The notes: generated by a model from the sequence alone, not told the origin. A stretch of 64,000 bases of DNA from Pseudomonas gingeri (GCF_013386115.1 NZ_JACAOR010000010.1:186001-250000), one strand, 5' to 3'. Positions 51,211-60,787 are shown, counted from the stretch's first letter. Numbers and translations are program-made.

Positions 51211-52723
51211 GCCGCACCTCCTTGACTTTCAACTGCTTGAGCACCGCCCTGGCGGTGGACTCGCCCGCCATGTAGGTCGGCTGGAAACCGCCCATGGAAG
51301 TCCACGAGCCGGCGATATAAAGCCCCGGCACCGCATCCAGGCGCTCGCGCAGCAGCGGCGAATCCTGGGTGCTCTGCTGGAAACCGTAGATGGCGCCGCC
51401 GGGGGTGTTGAGGTAGCGCATCATGGTCAGCGGCGTGGCCACTTCAACTTCCTCGATGTACTGGCGCACCTTCGGGTAGACCTTCTCGATCACTCCGATC
51501 AGCTTCTCGGCGAAGGCATACTTGGTCTGCGCATAACGCTGCGGTGGAACCGACTTCCAGACCTCGCCATATTGCAGGCACACCAGCACCACCTGGCTTT
51601 TCCCGGTGGGCGCGGCATCGGGGTCCTCGAGGTTGTAGCAGGTGAGCATCCCGCCCAGCGGCGGCTCCAGGCTGCCCATGCGCTGGTGGATCGCCTCCTC
51701 GTCGAGGGTCTCGTAGATAAAACTGGATGCCGTCTCCACGCCCAGTTCCTGTGGCGTGCAATCCAGCCCCAGGTAGATCACGAAGGCGGAAGTGCCAATG
51801 CGCCGGGAGCGGAAATCCTGCTGGACGCTCGGTGGCGGCTGGTCGAGATCCAGCAGTTCGTGGAAGGTCACCAGCGGGCTGGCGTTGGACACCACGGCGG
51901 CGCAGGTGACGGTTTCACCGCCCTCCAGGTGCACACCCCGGACCCGCCCCTCAGCGGTGATGATCCGCTCCACGGCACAGTTGAAGCGTACTTCGCCACC
52001 CGCTTCCAGGAACGACTCCACCAGCGCGGTGGACATCGCCTGGGAACCGCCCTTGATATGCCAGGGCTTGAACACCGCATAGGCGTAGATCATCGCCGCC
52101 ACATCGGAAAACGGCAGCATGCTCGGCGGCACGCCGAGGTAGAGCCAGTAGGTCGCCAGGACGCTCTTGAGCCTGGCGTCATCGAAGAACTCGTCGAGCA
52201 CCTCCTTCAACGGCCGAAAGCCATACTCGACGAAGTACGGACACATCGACTTGAGCGCCGCTTCACTGTTGGAGCGGCGTGCCTGGGGCAAGGTGGTGAA
52301 GCTCTCCACGGTGACCTTTTCGCAGACCAGCAGGAACCGCTCGATGGCCTCGCTCTCGGCCGGGAACAACTGCTGCAGCGTGCGCTGTATGCCCGACCAG
52401 CTCGCCGGCAGGGTGATATCGATTTCGCCGGGCACCACCAGCCGGTACAACGCGTGTTCCTGCACGAACGCCACCTTGTCCATCACCCCCAGCTTCTCGA
52501 ACAGCTGGCGCATGATGAACGGCTTGTCCGGGGTCCCCAGGCCGCTGAGCTGGTGCAGGGCCACCTCGAATTCGAAGTCGCCGCGCACAAAGGACGTCGC
52601 GCAACCACCGGGAATATTGTGGCGTTCGAGCAACAGCGTCCGGCAACCGCCACGCTGCAGGGCCGTCGCCGCCGTCAATCCGGCGTTGCCGGCGCCAATT
52701 ACCACGGCGTCATAGTGCTTCAT
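51203..52723 (-). CDS. Phytoene desaturase/carotenoid isomerase-like FAD oxidoreductase
   Basis: A 506-residue flavoprotein with the N-terminal dinucleotide motif VVIGAGNAGLTAATALQRGG and the C-terminal FAD segment PGLYIAGSWTSMGGFQPTYM. The general plan follows CrtISO/retinol 13,14-reductase-like proteins (GGCATSF near residue 40, GGSQAMSTALVES in mid-protein). No carotenoid genes accompany it. With a dedicated reductase at 50047 and a TetR regulator opposite, it may saturate or isomerise a polyunsaturated lipid or xenobiotic; this is inference. Confidence 0.83.
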   Translation of the reverse strand: MKHYDAVVIGAGNAGLTAATALQRGGCRTLLLERHNIPGGCATSFVRGDFEFEVALHQLSGLGTPDKPFIMRQLFEKLGVMDKVAFVQEHALYRLVVPGEIDITLPASWSGIQRTLQQLFPAESEAIERFLLVCEKVTVESFTTLPQARRSNSEAALKSMCPYFVEYGFRPLKEVLDEFFDDARLKSVLATYWLYLGVPPSMLPFSDVAAMIYAYAVFKPWHIKGGSQAMSTALVESFLEAGGEVRFNCAVERIITAEGRVRGVHLEGGETVTCAAVVSNASPLVTFHELLDLDQPPPSVQQDFRSRRIGTSAFVIYLGLDCTPQELGVETASSFIYETLDEEAIHQRMGSLEPPLGGMLTCYNLEDPDAAPTGKSQVVLVCLQYGEVWKSVPPQRYAQTKYAFAEKLIGVIEKVYPKVRQYIEEVEVATPLTMMRYLNTPGGAIYGFQQSTQDSPLLRERLDAVPGLYIAGSWTSMGGFQPTYMAGESTARAVLKQLKVKEVRHV

Positions 52724-52736
52724 GATTCACCTCAAA

Positions 52737-52751
52737 CTTATCACCGATAAG
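52737..52751. promoter_or_regulatory. Palindrome before the FAD oxidoreductase gene
   Basis: CTTATC (52737-52742) and GATAAG (52746-52751) are inverted around three bases, 14 bases before the start codon at 52723. It is a candidate repressor or regulatory site in the leader of the redox operon. Confidence 0.4.
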
Positions 52752-52868
52752 ATTCAGCTGGAAAAACCGGCCTGCAGCGGCCACCGCACTTCCGTGCGCG
52801 GCGCTTTTCGGACTGTTGGCCCGAGGATGATCCCTTCCGGCCTTGTCATGGAGCGCAAGTTAAGGGCA

Positions 52869-52889
52869 TATCTTTACACTGTCAAGATA
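52869..52889. promoter_or_regulatory. Candidate TetR operator
   Basis: TATCTTTACA and TGTCAAGATA flank a single central C; 9 of 10 positions are symmetric. It lies 146 bases before the redox operon and just before the TetR frame (possible starts 52897 and 52945), the expected place for an autoregulated divergent operator. Confidence 0.6.
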
Positions 52890-52944
52890 CTTCCCCATGT
52901 TAGGATTCCCGTCTGTTACAGGCCCTGATGACGTACCTTCACCG

Positions 52945-53562
52945 ATGACCAAGCCACCTCCCCGAACGCGCGACACCTACCATGTGGGCAACCTGGCTCC
53001 GCAATTGCTGGCGACCGCACGGGAAATGCTCGAGGAAGTCGGGCCGACCAGACTCTCCCTCAGGGCCGTATCGGAAAGGGTCGGCGTGAGTGCCACCGCG
53101 GCTTATCACCACTACGCCAATCGCGGCGAACTGATCGGCCATCTGGCGGCCCAGGGCTTTCATGAGCTGGGGCGGACCCTGGTCATCAAGGACGCCCAGA
53201 GCGCCGGCAGGCAACGGCTGCGCAACGCCACCCTCGCCTACTTCGGTTTCGCCCGGAACAACCCGGCGCTCTACCAGCTGATGTTCGGCCCGGAGTTCGC
53301 CGACAGCGGGATGATCCCGCAACTGCGCAGCGCGCGGGAGGAAGCCTTCGGCGAACTCAAGCGCATCATCGCCGAGCTGCTCGACTGCGAGGTCGACAGC
53401 GCCGAAGTGCGTCGGGCCTCACTCGCCAGTTGGTCCTACATCCATGGCCTGGCCTCGCTGGTCATCCACAACGTGCTGCACTTCCCCGCCGGGACCAGCG
53501 ACGAGCGTTTTGTCGACAGCACGCTGCAAGGGCTCGAGCAGCTTTTCCAGTTGAAACGATGA
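52945..53562 (+). CDS. TetR-family transcriptional regulator
   Basis: ATG 52945 gives 205 residues; an upstream ATG at 52897 (221 residues) is possible. Neither has a strong ribosome-binding site. The N-terminal helix-turn-helix is LATAREMLEEVGPTRLSLRAV then VGVSATAAYHHYANRGELI. The C-terminal ligand domain (FGFARNNPALYQLMFGPEFAD) matches the WHG/TetR_C_13-like group. It is divergent from the FAD/ferredoxin-reductase operon and probably represses it. Confidence 0.86.
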   Translation: MTKPPPRTRDTYHVGNLAPQLLATAREMLEEVGPTRLSLRAVSERVGVSATAAYHHYANRGELIGHLAAQGFHELGRTLVIKDAQSAGRQRLRNATLAYFGFARNNPALYQLMFGPEFADSGMIPQLRSAREEAFGELKRIIAELLDCEVDSAEVRRASLASWSYIHGLASLVIHNVLHFPAGTSDERFVDSTLQGLEQLFQLKR

Positions 53563-53694
53563 ATCTGACCGGGCACAACCTGTCACTCCCTGGCAGGTAC
53601 TCACGCCACTTATGCCTGGCATATGAAGAATCGATTTCAACAATAAAATTCGCCTCAATAGGATGCCTTCGTTTCGAACTGAAGGTCTCCTGCC

Positions 53695-54687
53695 ATGCTC
53701 AAGATCACCGCTCCCCGCATCCTGCACTACACCGTACTGACTACCGCACTGGCGCTCGGCACCCTCGTCGCCCCGACTGAGGCCCTTGCCGTCGCGCCCC
53801 AGGTCAAGACCCAGGCACCTGGCTTCTACCGCATCATGCTGGGAGACTTCGAGATCACCGCGCTGAACGACGGCACCATCGACGCGCCCTTCGACAAGCT
53901 GCTCAGCGAGCCCGCCGCAAAGACCACCGCAGCGCTGCACAAGGCCTTTCTCGGCGTACCGACCGAAACCTCGACCAACGCCTACCTCGTCAACACTGGC
54001 ACGAGGCTCGTCCTGATCGATACCGGCGCCGGCGCGTTCTTCGGGCCGACGCTGGGCAAGCTGGTCGCGAACCTGAAGGCCGCAGGCTACACACCGGATC
54101 AGGTCGATGACGTGCTCATTACCCATATGCACCCGGACCATGTCGGCGGCCTCGTCGCCAACGGTGCCGTGGTGTTCGCCAACGCAACGATCCACGCCGA
54201 TCAGCACGACGCCGATTACTGGCTCTCCAAGGCCACGCTGGATCATGCCTCGGCCGATGCCAAGAGCTTCGTGCCGGAATTCGTGAGGGACGCAATGGCC
54301 TCGCTCACCCCGTATATCGCCAGCGGAAAATTCCAGCCGTTCCAGGGCAGCGGGGAAATCCTGCCGGGCTTCAAGGCCTGGTCCAGCTATGGCCATACCG
54401 TGGGCCACACCAGCTATATCGTCGAGAGCAAAGGCCAGAAGCTGATCGTCGCCGGCGATCTTGTCCATGCCGGCGCGATACAGTTCGCCGATCCGTCGGT
54501 GACCATCGGCTTTGACACGGACAAGAAAGCCGCCTCAGCGGCCCGCGAGACGGTGTTCACCCTGGCGGCAAAAGAAGGCGCGCTGGTCGGGGCGGCACAC
54601 ATCTCGTTCCCCGGCCTCGGCCATCTGCGCTCTCGCGGCACCTCGTGGCAATGGGTGCCGGTGAACTACTCGACCGAATTGAAGTGA
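53695..54687 (+). CDS. Exported metallo-beta-lactamase-fold hydrolase
   Basis: A 330-residue protein with a signal peptide of about 32 residues (ending EALA/VA). The zinc motif is THMHPDHVGG (His144, His146, Asp148, His149), with further ligands in GHTVGHTSYIV and the metal-bridging Asp in VAGDLVHAG. The layout resembles periplasmic MBL hydrolases, including lactonase-like members. Substrate unknown; quorum-signal lactone cleavage is one option. AAGG lies 9 bases before the ATG. Its 3' end overlaps the convergent LysR gene by 22 bases. Confidence 0.87.
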   Translation: MLKITAPRILHYTVLTTALALGTLVAPTEALAVAPQVKTQAPGFYRIMLGDFEITALNDGTIDAPFDKLLSEPAAKTTAALHKAFLGVPTETSTNAYLVNTGTRLVLIDTGAGAFFGPTLGKLVANLKAAGYTPDQVDDVLITHMHPDHVGGLVANGAVVFANATIHADQHDADYWLSKATLDHASADAKSFVPEFVRDAMASLTPYIASGKFQPFQGSGEILPGFKAWSSYGHTVGHTSYIVESKGQKLIVAGDLVHAGAIQFADPSVTIGFDTDKKAASAARETVFTLAAKEGALVGAAHISFPGLGHLRSRGTSWQWVPVNYSTELK

Positions 54688-55649
54688 CCCGCAGGCGGCC
54701 CGATCGCCACGTCGACCGGGCCCGCCTGATAGGCCTCGCGGGGAATCATGGAAATGAACTCCGACTTGAAGATGCCTTCCATTACCCGCATGAAATCCGC
54801 CGTCAACTGCGAGCGTTGCTGATGGCCGGGAAACACCATGGAAATCTCGAAGGGTATGTCCTGATCGAGTTTTCTGAAGGTAATGCCCGGGTACTTCGAG
54901 TAGGACGCCGTGAACGGATCGCAGATCGTCAGTCCAAGTCCCCCCGCAACCATACCGCAGGCCGCGTGGGCCGCCGTGGTTTCCACGGAGGAACTACCTG
55001 CCACACCGCGGGCCTCCATCGCCGACGTGATGCGTCGCTGCAACGGATTGTTCGTATTCAGCGTTATCAACCGACGGTCGTGCAAGTCATCCAGCGTGAC
55101 GACATCTCCAGAGGCCAGTGCATCGTCAACCGGCATCACACACACCGCGCTGACGTGCGGCAGCGGCACCACCTGGATACCTGGATAGTCTCCAGTCGGG
55201 ATCTGGACGAAGCCGATATCGATCTGGTTGGCCGATGTCAGCTCCAGGATGCCCAGCGAGTTGCGCACATCCAGGGACGTTCTGACGTCCGGGTGTTTTC
55301 GAGCGAAACGGCACACCCCTTCAGCCACCACGCTCAGCCCCAAAGTGCTCATCGACGCTATTCTCAACGTGCCCGTGCGCAGCGTTGCCAGGTCCTCGGC
55401 GACACGCTCGATTCGCTCGATTCCCTGATAGAACTTGTCGACTTCCGCATACAGGACCTGTGCTTCCGCACCGGGAATGAGGCGATTGCCTTCGCGGCGA
55501 AACAATCGAAGAGAAAGAACTATTTCAAGATCGCGGATAAGCCGGCTGACAGCCGGTTGAGTTATCTGTAGCGCTTCAGCTGCGATGGTCATGCTTCCCG
55601 TAAGCATGACCGTTCGAAAGGCTTCCAATTGGCGGGGATTCAATTTCAT
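54666..55649 (-). CDS. LysR-family regulator of the peptide-type ABC/lyase operon
   Basis: The start is ATG 55649; the longer frame adds 54 non-family residues. The 327-residue protein has the LysR helix-turn-helix at residues 1-60 (MKLNPRQLEAFRTVMLTGSM, then ITQPAVSRLIRDLE) and an effector domain typical of the group regulating opine and amino-acid catabolism (NocR/OccR-like), as GLGLTICDPFTA suggests. It is divergent from the ABC/lyase operon over a gap with a perfect palindrome. Confidence 0.86.
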   Translation of the reverse strand: MKLNPRQLEAFRTVMLTGSMTIAAEALQITQPAVSRLIRDLEIVLSLRLFRREGNRLIPGAEAQVLYAEVDKFYQGIERIERVAEDLATLRTGTLRIASMSTLGLSVVAEGVCRFARKHPDVRTSLDVRNSLGILELTSANQIDIGFVQIPTGDYPGIQVVPLPHVSAVCVMPVDDALASGDVVTLDDLHDRRLITLNTNNPLQRRITSAMEARGVAGSSSVETTAAHAACGMVAGGLGLTICDPFTASYSKYPGITFRKLDQDIPFEISMVFPGHQQRSQLTADFMRVMEGIFKSEFISMIPREAYQAGPVDVAIGPPAGHFNSVE

Positions 55650-55693
55650 TGCAGCTCTCGTCCGGGTGTTGGAAGTCGCTATTCCACCAGCGT

Positions 55694-55708
55694 ATAACAT
55701 TTTGTTAT
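55694..55708. promoter_or_regulatory. Candidate LysR binding site upstream of the peptide-type ABC operon
   Basis: ATAACA (55694-55699) and TGTTAT (55703-55708) form a perfect inverted repeat around TTT in the 192-base divergent gap. A nearby AACATGTT palindrome lies at 55717-55724. The symmetry and size fit a LysR recognition site. Confidence 0.6.
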
Positions 55709-55841
55709 GTGCGTCCAACATGTTACGGGTTTGCCATAACTGTATGACAGCGCGATGATTCAGTTGCGTAGTTTTACCTGACAGCAGTGTTCCACAATAA
55801 GTGCAGGACAACGCTGACGCAAAATAAAAAGAGGATTACTC

Positions 55842-56762
55842 GTGCTGAATTATACCCTACGCAGGTTATTACTCCTGCTACCGATGCTACTGGGAGTATC
55901 CATCGTGATATTCCTGGCAATGCATTTCATCCCCGGAGATCCGGCACAACTAGCCGCCGGGCCCGATGCAACGGAAGCAGATATAGCACAGATACGGAAG
56001 AACTACGGCCTCGATCAACCGCTTGCCACTCAGTACATCATTTATGTAAAGAAGATTGCCAGTGGTGACTTCGGAGAATCATTCCAGACTTTTACCCCTG
56101 TACTGGAAAGTATTGCCAGAACGCTACCCGCCACTATTGAACTGACCGCGGCAGGCATGCTGCTTGCTGTCCTCATTGGTGTTCCGCTGGGTATTGTCGC
56201 CGCGCTGAAACCCAGGGGGCTGCTGGACAGTTCATTAACCACGGTGGCCGTCCTTGGCATATCAATACCCGGATTCTTCCTGGGACTCATATTGATGCTG
56301 ATATTTTCGGCAAATCTGGGCTGGCTCCCACCCACCGGCAGAGGCGGACTGCAGCACCTGATACTGCCCGCCGTCACCCTTGGCCTGCCCTACGTCGCAA
56401 CGTTTTCGAGGCTGGCCCGTTCGACAATGATGGATGTGTTGAAGGAAGACTATATCCGTACCGCGTACGCAAAAGGTGTTCCCGGCTACAAGGTCATTCT
56501 GAAACACGCACTTTCCAATGCCTCCATTCCACTGGTTACGGTCTTCGGCATGGACTTCGGCCGACTACTGGGAGGCGCTGTCATTGTCGAAACCGTATTT
56601 GCCTGGCCGGGCATGGGACGACTTCTTATTGATGCGATCATGGCCCGTGATATCTATGTAGTTCAAGGCACAGTCATCGTCTTTGCGGCCGCCGTAGTTA
56701 TCATCAACTTAATTGTGGACCTCGTATATGGCATCCTCGACCCTCGCATCACCTACAACTGA
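55842..56762 (+). CDS. Peptide-type ABC transporter permease (DppB-like)
   Basis: GTG 55842 follows GAGG with a 7-base gap. The 306-residue permease begins with the family signature YTLRRLLLLLPMLLGVSIVIF and has FIPGDPAQLAAG, six membrane spans and the EAA-type loop (RTAYAKGVPGYKVILKHALSN). It carries solute with the DppC-like partner at 56770. The operon includes an argininosuccinate-lyase-family gene, so the solute is likely a conjugated amino acid rather than a simple peptide. Confidence 0.88.
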   Translation: MLNYTLRRLLLLLPMLLGVSIVIFLAMHFIPGDPAQLAAGPDATEADIAQIRKNYGLDQPLATQYIIYVKKIASGDFGESFQTFTPVLESIARTLPATIELTAAGMLLAVLIGVPLGIVAALKPRGLLDSSLTTVAVLGISIPGFFLGLILMLIFSANLGWLPPTGRGGLQHLILPAVTLGLPYVATFSRLARSTMMDVLKEDYIRTAYAKGVPGYKVILKHALSNASIPLVTVFGMDFGRLLGGAVIVETVFAWPGMGRLLIDAIMARDIYVVQGTVIVFAAAVVIINLIVDLVYGILDPRITYN

Positions 56763-56769
56763 GGCTGAT

Positions 56770-57633
56770 ATGCCAACAGCAAAAAAGCGTCGGCCGGGTT
56801 TTATCAGCTTCCTTGTAATCCACAAGCGCTGGTTCGCCCTGGGTGCATTTATTGTAATTCTGGCAATGGTGGCCGCCGCAGTATGCGCGCCCCTGTTGTT
56901 TGATTGGGACTCGGTTACCCGGATCAATCTGTCCAGGTCGCTTATCAGCCCTGGAAGCGACTCTTTCCTGGGCACCGACCAACTTGGCCGGGACTTGCTG
57001 GGGCGAGTCTTGTGGGGCGCGCGCATCACTCTGACTGTCGCGGTTTCAAGTGTGGGTATTGCAATGATTATCGGCATCGCGGCAGGTGCATTTTGTGGCT
57101 ATTACAATAATGCCCTCGCCAGCCTGGTAATGCGGGTTATGGACTCCATGATCGCATTTCCCAGAACGCTGGTGGCGATCCTGGTGATTACCGTTGCGGG
57201 CAACAGCATATTGAGCCTGACACTGGCCATCGCCATTTCAAGCATTCCTATCTACGTCCGTTTTTTTGCCGGACCGGTAATGGCGCTGCGCAACCGCGAG
57301 TTTGTACTGGCCTCGAAATCCATCGGTGTCGGCGATCTACGACTGCTGCTGGTGCATATCCTGCCAAACATCGGTTCGCTGGTGATCATCCAGGCCACTG
57401 TATCGCTGGCAGAAGCCATCCTCATTGGCTCCGGGCTCAGCTTCCTGGGTCTTGGCCCGCCCCCGCCAACGCCGGAGTGGGGTTCGATGATCGCCGAGTC
57501 ACGGCCTTTGCTGACGACACATCCCTATGTGCTGTTCGCCCCCGGACTCGCCCTGGTCCTGACAATCCTGAGTTTCAACATTGTTGGCGACGCACTGCGG
57601 GACTACATAGATCCGAAATCGCGTAACGCCTGA
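56770..57633 (+). CDS. Peptide-type ABC transporter permease (DppC-like)
   Basis: Start at ATG 56770, with GAGG 5 bases upstream. The 287-residue protein has an N-terminal helix, FLGTDQLGRDLLGRVLWGAR typical of DppC/OppC, about six membrane spans, and the EAA loop (VLASKSIGVGDLRLLLVHIL). The C-terminus NIVGDALRDYIDPKSR matches the family end. Confidence 0.88.
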   Translation: MPTAKKRRPGFISFLVIHKRWFALGAFIVILAMVAAAVCAPLLFDWDSVTRINLSRSLISPGSDSFLGTDQLGRDLLGRVLWGARITLTVAVSSVGIAMIIGIAAGAFCGYYNNALASLVMRVMDSMIAFPRTLVAILVITVAGNSILSLTLAIAISSIPIYVRFFAGPVMALRNREFVLASKSIGVGDLRLLLVHILPNIGSLVIIQATVSLAEAILIGSGLSFLGLGPPPPTPEWGSMIAESRPLLTTHPYVLFAPGLALVLTILSFNIVGDALRDYIDPKSRNA

Positions 57634-57694
57634 CCGAGATCGGCACGGCATAGCCGTCATGAGTTTCCACGAGAATTATCCAGCGAGAAAGATT

Positions 57695-59275
57695 ATGGGT
57701 CGCTTGAACCGCCTGACAGTACTCATACGCAGTTTTGCTGTCCTGGGCATCATCGGATTGTCGGCAGGTTTGCCATCCGTAGCCAATGCCAAAGAGATAG
57801 GACAGCTGACCTTCGTGCAGGGATCGGATATCGATACCCTGGACCCCGCCATTTCGCGCAGTGTGCCGTCCCTCAACGTGATTGATCACCTGTTCAACCG
57901 ATTGATCGCCTGGGACGGCCAGGATCGCACCAGCTTCATACCGGACCTGGCAGAGTCATGGTCCAGGTCCGAAGATGGCAAACAATGGACATTCATCCTG
58001 AAACAGGGCGTGAAGTTTCACGATGGCACCGACTTCAACGCGGATGCCGTGAAGTTCAACCTGGACAGGATTCGTGACCCCAAGCTGGGTTCACCGCATC
58101 GCTCCTACTATGCGGATATCTTGTCGGTGGAAGCAGTATCGCCGTATCAGGTACGGATCACGACAAAAAACCCTTCGCCGACCATGCTGGAACTACTGGC
58201 GAAACAATCATCGTCGATCAACAGTCCGGCAGCGGTCGCCAAGTACGGGCGAGCCTATGGACATCATCCAGTCGGTACGGGCCCCTATGTTTTTGACAGT
58301 TGGATTCCCAATGACCAGGCAGTTATTGAAAAGAACACTGCCTATTATGGAGAAAGCGCGAAGCCCGCGAAAATAGTATTCCGCCCGGTCAGGGAAGACT
58401 CTTCGCGAGTCATTGAGTTGCGCACCCGAAATGCCGATATCGCCGCCAACCTGTCACCCGAAGCCGCTATCGAATTAAAGGAACTCAACAAGTCAACATT
58501 GCTCCGGATACCCAGTACCTTCCAGGTATTCTTCGAAATGAACCTGACGAAGCCGCCATTCGATGACCCGCGCATCCGCCGGGCGGTCAGCATGGCTATT
58601 GATCGTCAAGCCCTGGTCAACAAGGTCCTGCTTGGATACGGCAAAGTTCCTACCGGCCCCTTTCCCGAAGGCACACAGGCACGACGTGCGTTTACTCCGG
58701 TGAAATATGATCCGGAGGCTGCCAGGAAGATTATCGATGAAGTCTATCCGGGTGGTTATCCGGGCACCATCGTCATGTGGACGCCGGCAGGTCGTTATAC
58801 CAAGGACCGCCAGGTCGCCGAAGTGGTTCAAGGCTATCTCAATGCCGTCGGACTCAAGACCGAGTTCAAGGTATGGGAATGGGCCACCTATCAAAAGAAC
58901 CTGTACCGGCCCGATTCGGGAAAAGGCACGGGAAAAGGCAGCAATGAAGCAAACATGTGGCTACTGGGCACAGGTATTTCCGATGCCGATATTCGCCTGC
59001 GCCGAAAGTTATCCAGCGGTGATCCGCAGAACCTGACGGGCTACAGCGATCCCCACGTAGACCAACTCCTCCAACTTGCTTCCCGCGAGTTGGACCCGAA
59101 CAAACGCATGTCCTATTACGGCCAGATACAACAGATCCTCTGGGAACAGGACCCGGACAATCTGCCTCTCTTTGACCAGGAGCAGATTATCGGTGTGCGT
59201 AAAGACTTGAATGGCCTGGATGTCGATTACGAAGGGACCATTGATTTCAAGCGTGTAGAACTTATTGAACGGTGA
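57695..59275 (+). CDS. Peptide-type ABC transporter substrate-binding protein
   Basis: Start at ATG 57695, with GCGAGAAAG upstream; a longer start at 57659 lacks a ribosome-binding site. The 526-residue exported protein has a signal peptide ending ANA/KE and SBP family 5 features: DIDTLDPAISRSVPS, LAESWSRSEDGKQWTFILKQGVKF (split here), FHDGTDFNADAVKFNLDRI and MAIDRQALVNKVLLG. The group includes EppA-type binding proteins for metal-aminopolycarboxylate chelates, which fits the linked lyase; ordinary oligopeptides remain possible. Confidence 0.88.
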   Translation: MGRLNRLTVLIRSFAVLGIIGLSAGLPSVANAKEIGQLTFVQGSDIDTLDPAISRSVPSLNVIDHLFNRLIAWDGQDRTSFIPDLAESWSRSEDGKQWTFILKQGVKFHDGTDFNADAVKFNLDRIRDPKLGSPHRSYYADILSVEAVSPYQVRITTKNPSPTMLELLAKQSSSINSPAAVAKYGRAYGHHPVGTGPYVFDSWIPNDQAVIEKNTAYYGESAKPAKIVFRPVREDSSRVIELRTRNADIAANLSPEAAIELKELNKSTLLRIPSTFQVFFEMNLTKPPFDDPRIRRAVSMAIDRQALVNKVLLGYGKVPTGPFPEGTQARRAFTPVKYDPEAARKIIDEVYPGGYPGTIVMWTPAGRYTKDRQVAEVVQGYLNAVGLKTEFKVWEWATYQKNLYRPDSGKGTGKGSNEANMWLLGTGISDADIRLRRKLSSGDPQNLTGYSDPHVDQLLQLASRELDPNKRMSYYGQIQQILWEQDPDNLPLFDQEQIIGVRKDLNGLDVDYEGTIDFKRVELIER

Positions 59276-59281
59276 TTTGAA

Positions 59282-60787
59282 ATGTCCATTGCACATGACA
59301 ACGAAAGCTTGTTGACCGACGCCCGCCTGAGCGCACCTGCGGCCGAGCGCATGGTCAGGCATCACGATATCCCGGCGCTTGAAACCGAGAAGCGTCAATA
59401 CCATGAGTTTGTCGAGGTTGACCTGGCTCACACCGTGATGCTGGTGGAGCAACAGATCCTTTCCAAACCGGTGGGACAAGCCATCCTGGCAGAGCTGCGC
59501 CTGATCCGGGACCTGTCGCCCGCGGACTTTCCCTTCGATGTGAAGAAAGGCAGCTTCCTGCTTCAGGTCGAATCGTACCTGTTCTCCAGGATCGGCGAAG
59601 ATTCGGCAGGACAGATGCACACCGGTCGCAGCCGTATCGACCAGGGGGCAACGGTGCGGCGCCTGTACGACCGCAAGCGCATTCTTGCCGTGCTGGATCG
59701 CATCAATGAATTCCAGGTGGCACTGATCGAGAAGGCCGCGCGGCATGGCGACACGATCATGCCCGGCTATACCCACATGCAGCATGCACAGCCCTGGGTC
59801 TTCGGCCACTACCTGCTGAGCTTCACTTCAAGATTGCACGACAGCTTCAGCCGCCTGACCAACGCTTACGGCCGGGTCAATCGCAACCCGCTTGGCGCCG
59901 TGGGCCTGGCCGGTACATCCTGGCCACTGGATCGCGCTCGTACCACGCACCTGCTCGGTTTCGACAGCCTGGTCGAGAACTCCAAGCTGGGCCGTGAAGC
60001 GTGGTACGCGGCGGAGACCATCGGCGCCCTGTCATTCGTCATGGCAGACCTCAATGACCTCGCTACGGACCTGCATATCTGGTCGAGCGTCGAGTTCGCC
60101 ACCGTCGAGAGCGACGACGGCTACTGTGGTACCAGCAGCATTTTCCCGCAGAAGAAAAACCCCAGCGGCCTGGAAACCATCAAGAAGGCCGCCGGTGGCT
60201 CGGTGACCTGGCTCAGTACGGCGCTGGCGACGTTCAGGTCCGAAGGAACCGGCGACCAGGCCATGCGTGACCTGCCATTGATCCATGATGCCCTGGCAAT
60301 CACCGAAGGGATGCTGGACCTCTTCACCGGCATCATCGAAACCCTGGTGGTGCATGAGGACCGGATGGCGACCCTGCTCTCCGGGAGCTGGTGCACCGCC
60401 AGCAACCTCGCCGATGTCATCGTTCGAGAGCAAGGCATCTCCTTCCGCCAGGTCCACCATGTCGTGGCGCGCCTGGTCCGCAACTGCCTGCTCGCCGGTG
60501 TATCGCCTGCCATGGTAACGAGTGCGGCGCTGAACCAGGCCGCGATGGAAACCATCGGTTCGCCGCTCGAGTACACGGATGCACAGGTCCGCGACGCCCT
60601 GAACCCGCGCCGCTTCGTTGAAACCCGTGTCTCCGCGGGCGGGGTGGGCCCGGACGAGGTCAAGCGCCTGCTGTCGATCGCCAGGGACGAACTGGCGCAG
60701 GACTGCGAATGGGTGGCCACGAACAAGCTGAAGCTCGCCAGCGCCCGCGCTGACCTGGATACCGCCGTCGCGCGGATCGTCGATTGA
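59282..60787 (+). CDS. Argininosuccinate-lyase-family C-N lyase, probably catabolic
   Basis: A 501-residue aspartase/fumarase-superfamily enzyme, longer than biosynthetic ArgH (about 460). It has the catalytic His in GYTHMQHAQP (His165) and the flexible catalytic loop GTSSIFPQKKNP (residues 283-294). The motif normally HTGRSRNDQ reads HTGRSRIDQ, with Ile119 replacing the Asn that contacts argininosuccinate. With a dedicated peptide-type importer, the likely role is cleavage of an imported N-succinyl-type amino acid, as by EDDS lyase, which belongs to this family. ArgH activity looks unlikely. Confidence 0.85.
   Translation: MSIAHDNESLLTDARLSAPAAERMVRHHDIPALETEKRQYHEFVEVDLAHTVMLVEQQILSKPVGQAILAELRLIRDLSPADFPFDVKKGSFLLQVESYLFSRIGEDSAGQMHTGRSRIDQGATVRRLYDRKRILAVLDRINEFQVALIEKAARHGDTIMPGYTHMQHAQPWVFGHYLLSFTSRLHDSFSRLTNAYGRVNRNPLGAVGLAGTSWPLDRARTTHLLGFDSLVENSKLGREAWYAAETIGALSFVMADLNDLATDLHIWSSVEFATVESDDGYCGTSSIFPQKKNPSGLETIKKAAGGSVTWLSTALATFRSEGTGDQAMRDLPLIHDALAITEGMLDLFTGIIETLVVHEDRMATLLSGSWCTASNLADVIVREQGISFRQVHHVVARLVRNCLLAGVSPAMVTSAALNQAAMETIGSPLEYTDAQVRDALNPRRFVETRVSAGGVGPDEVKRLLSIARDELAQDCEWVATNKLKLASARADLDTAVARIVD

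Noticed and set aside
51209..52750. Plus-strand 513-codon frame opposite the FAD oxidoreductase
   Set aside because: Shadow frame; it would also cover the operator and lacks a ribosome-binding site.
59282..60787. Naming the lyase argH
   Set aside because: It is longer than ArgH, has Ile in place of the key Asn of GRSRND, and sits in an importer operon.
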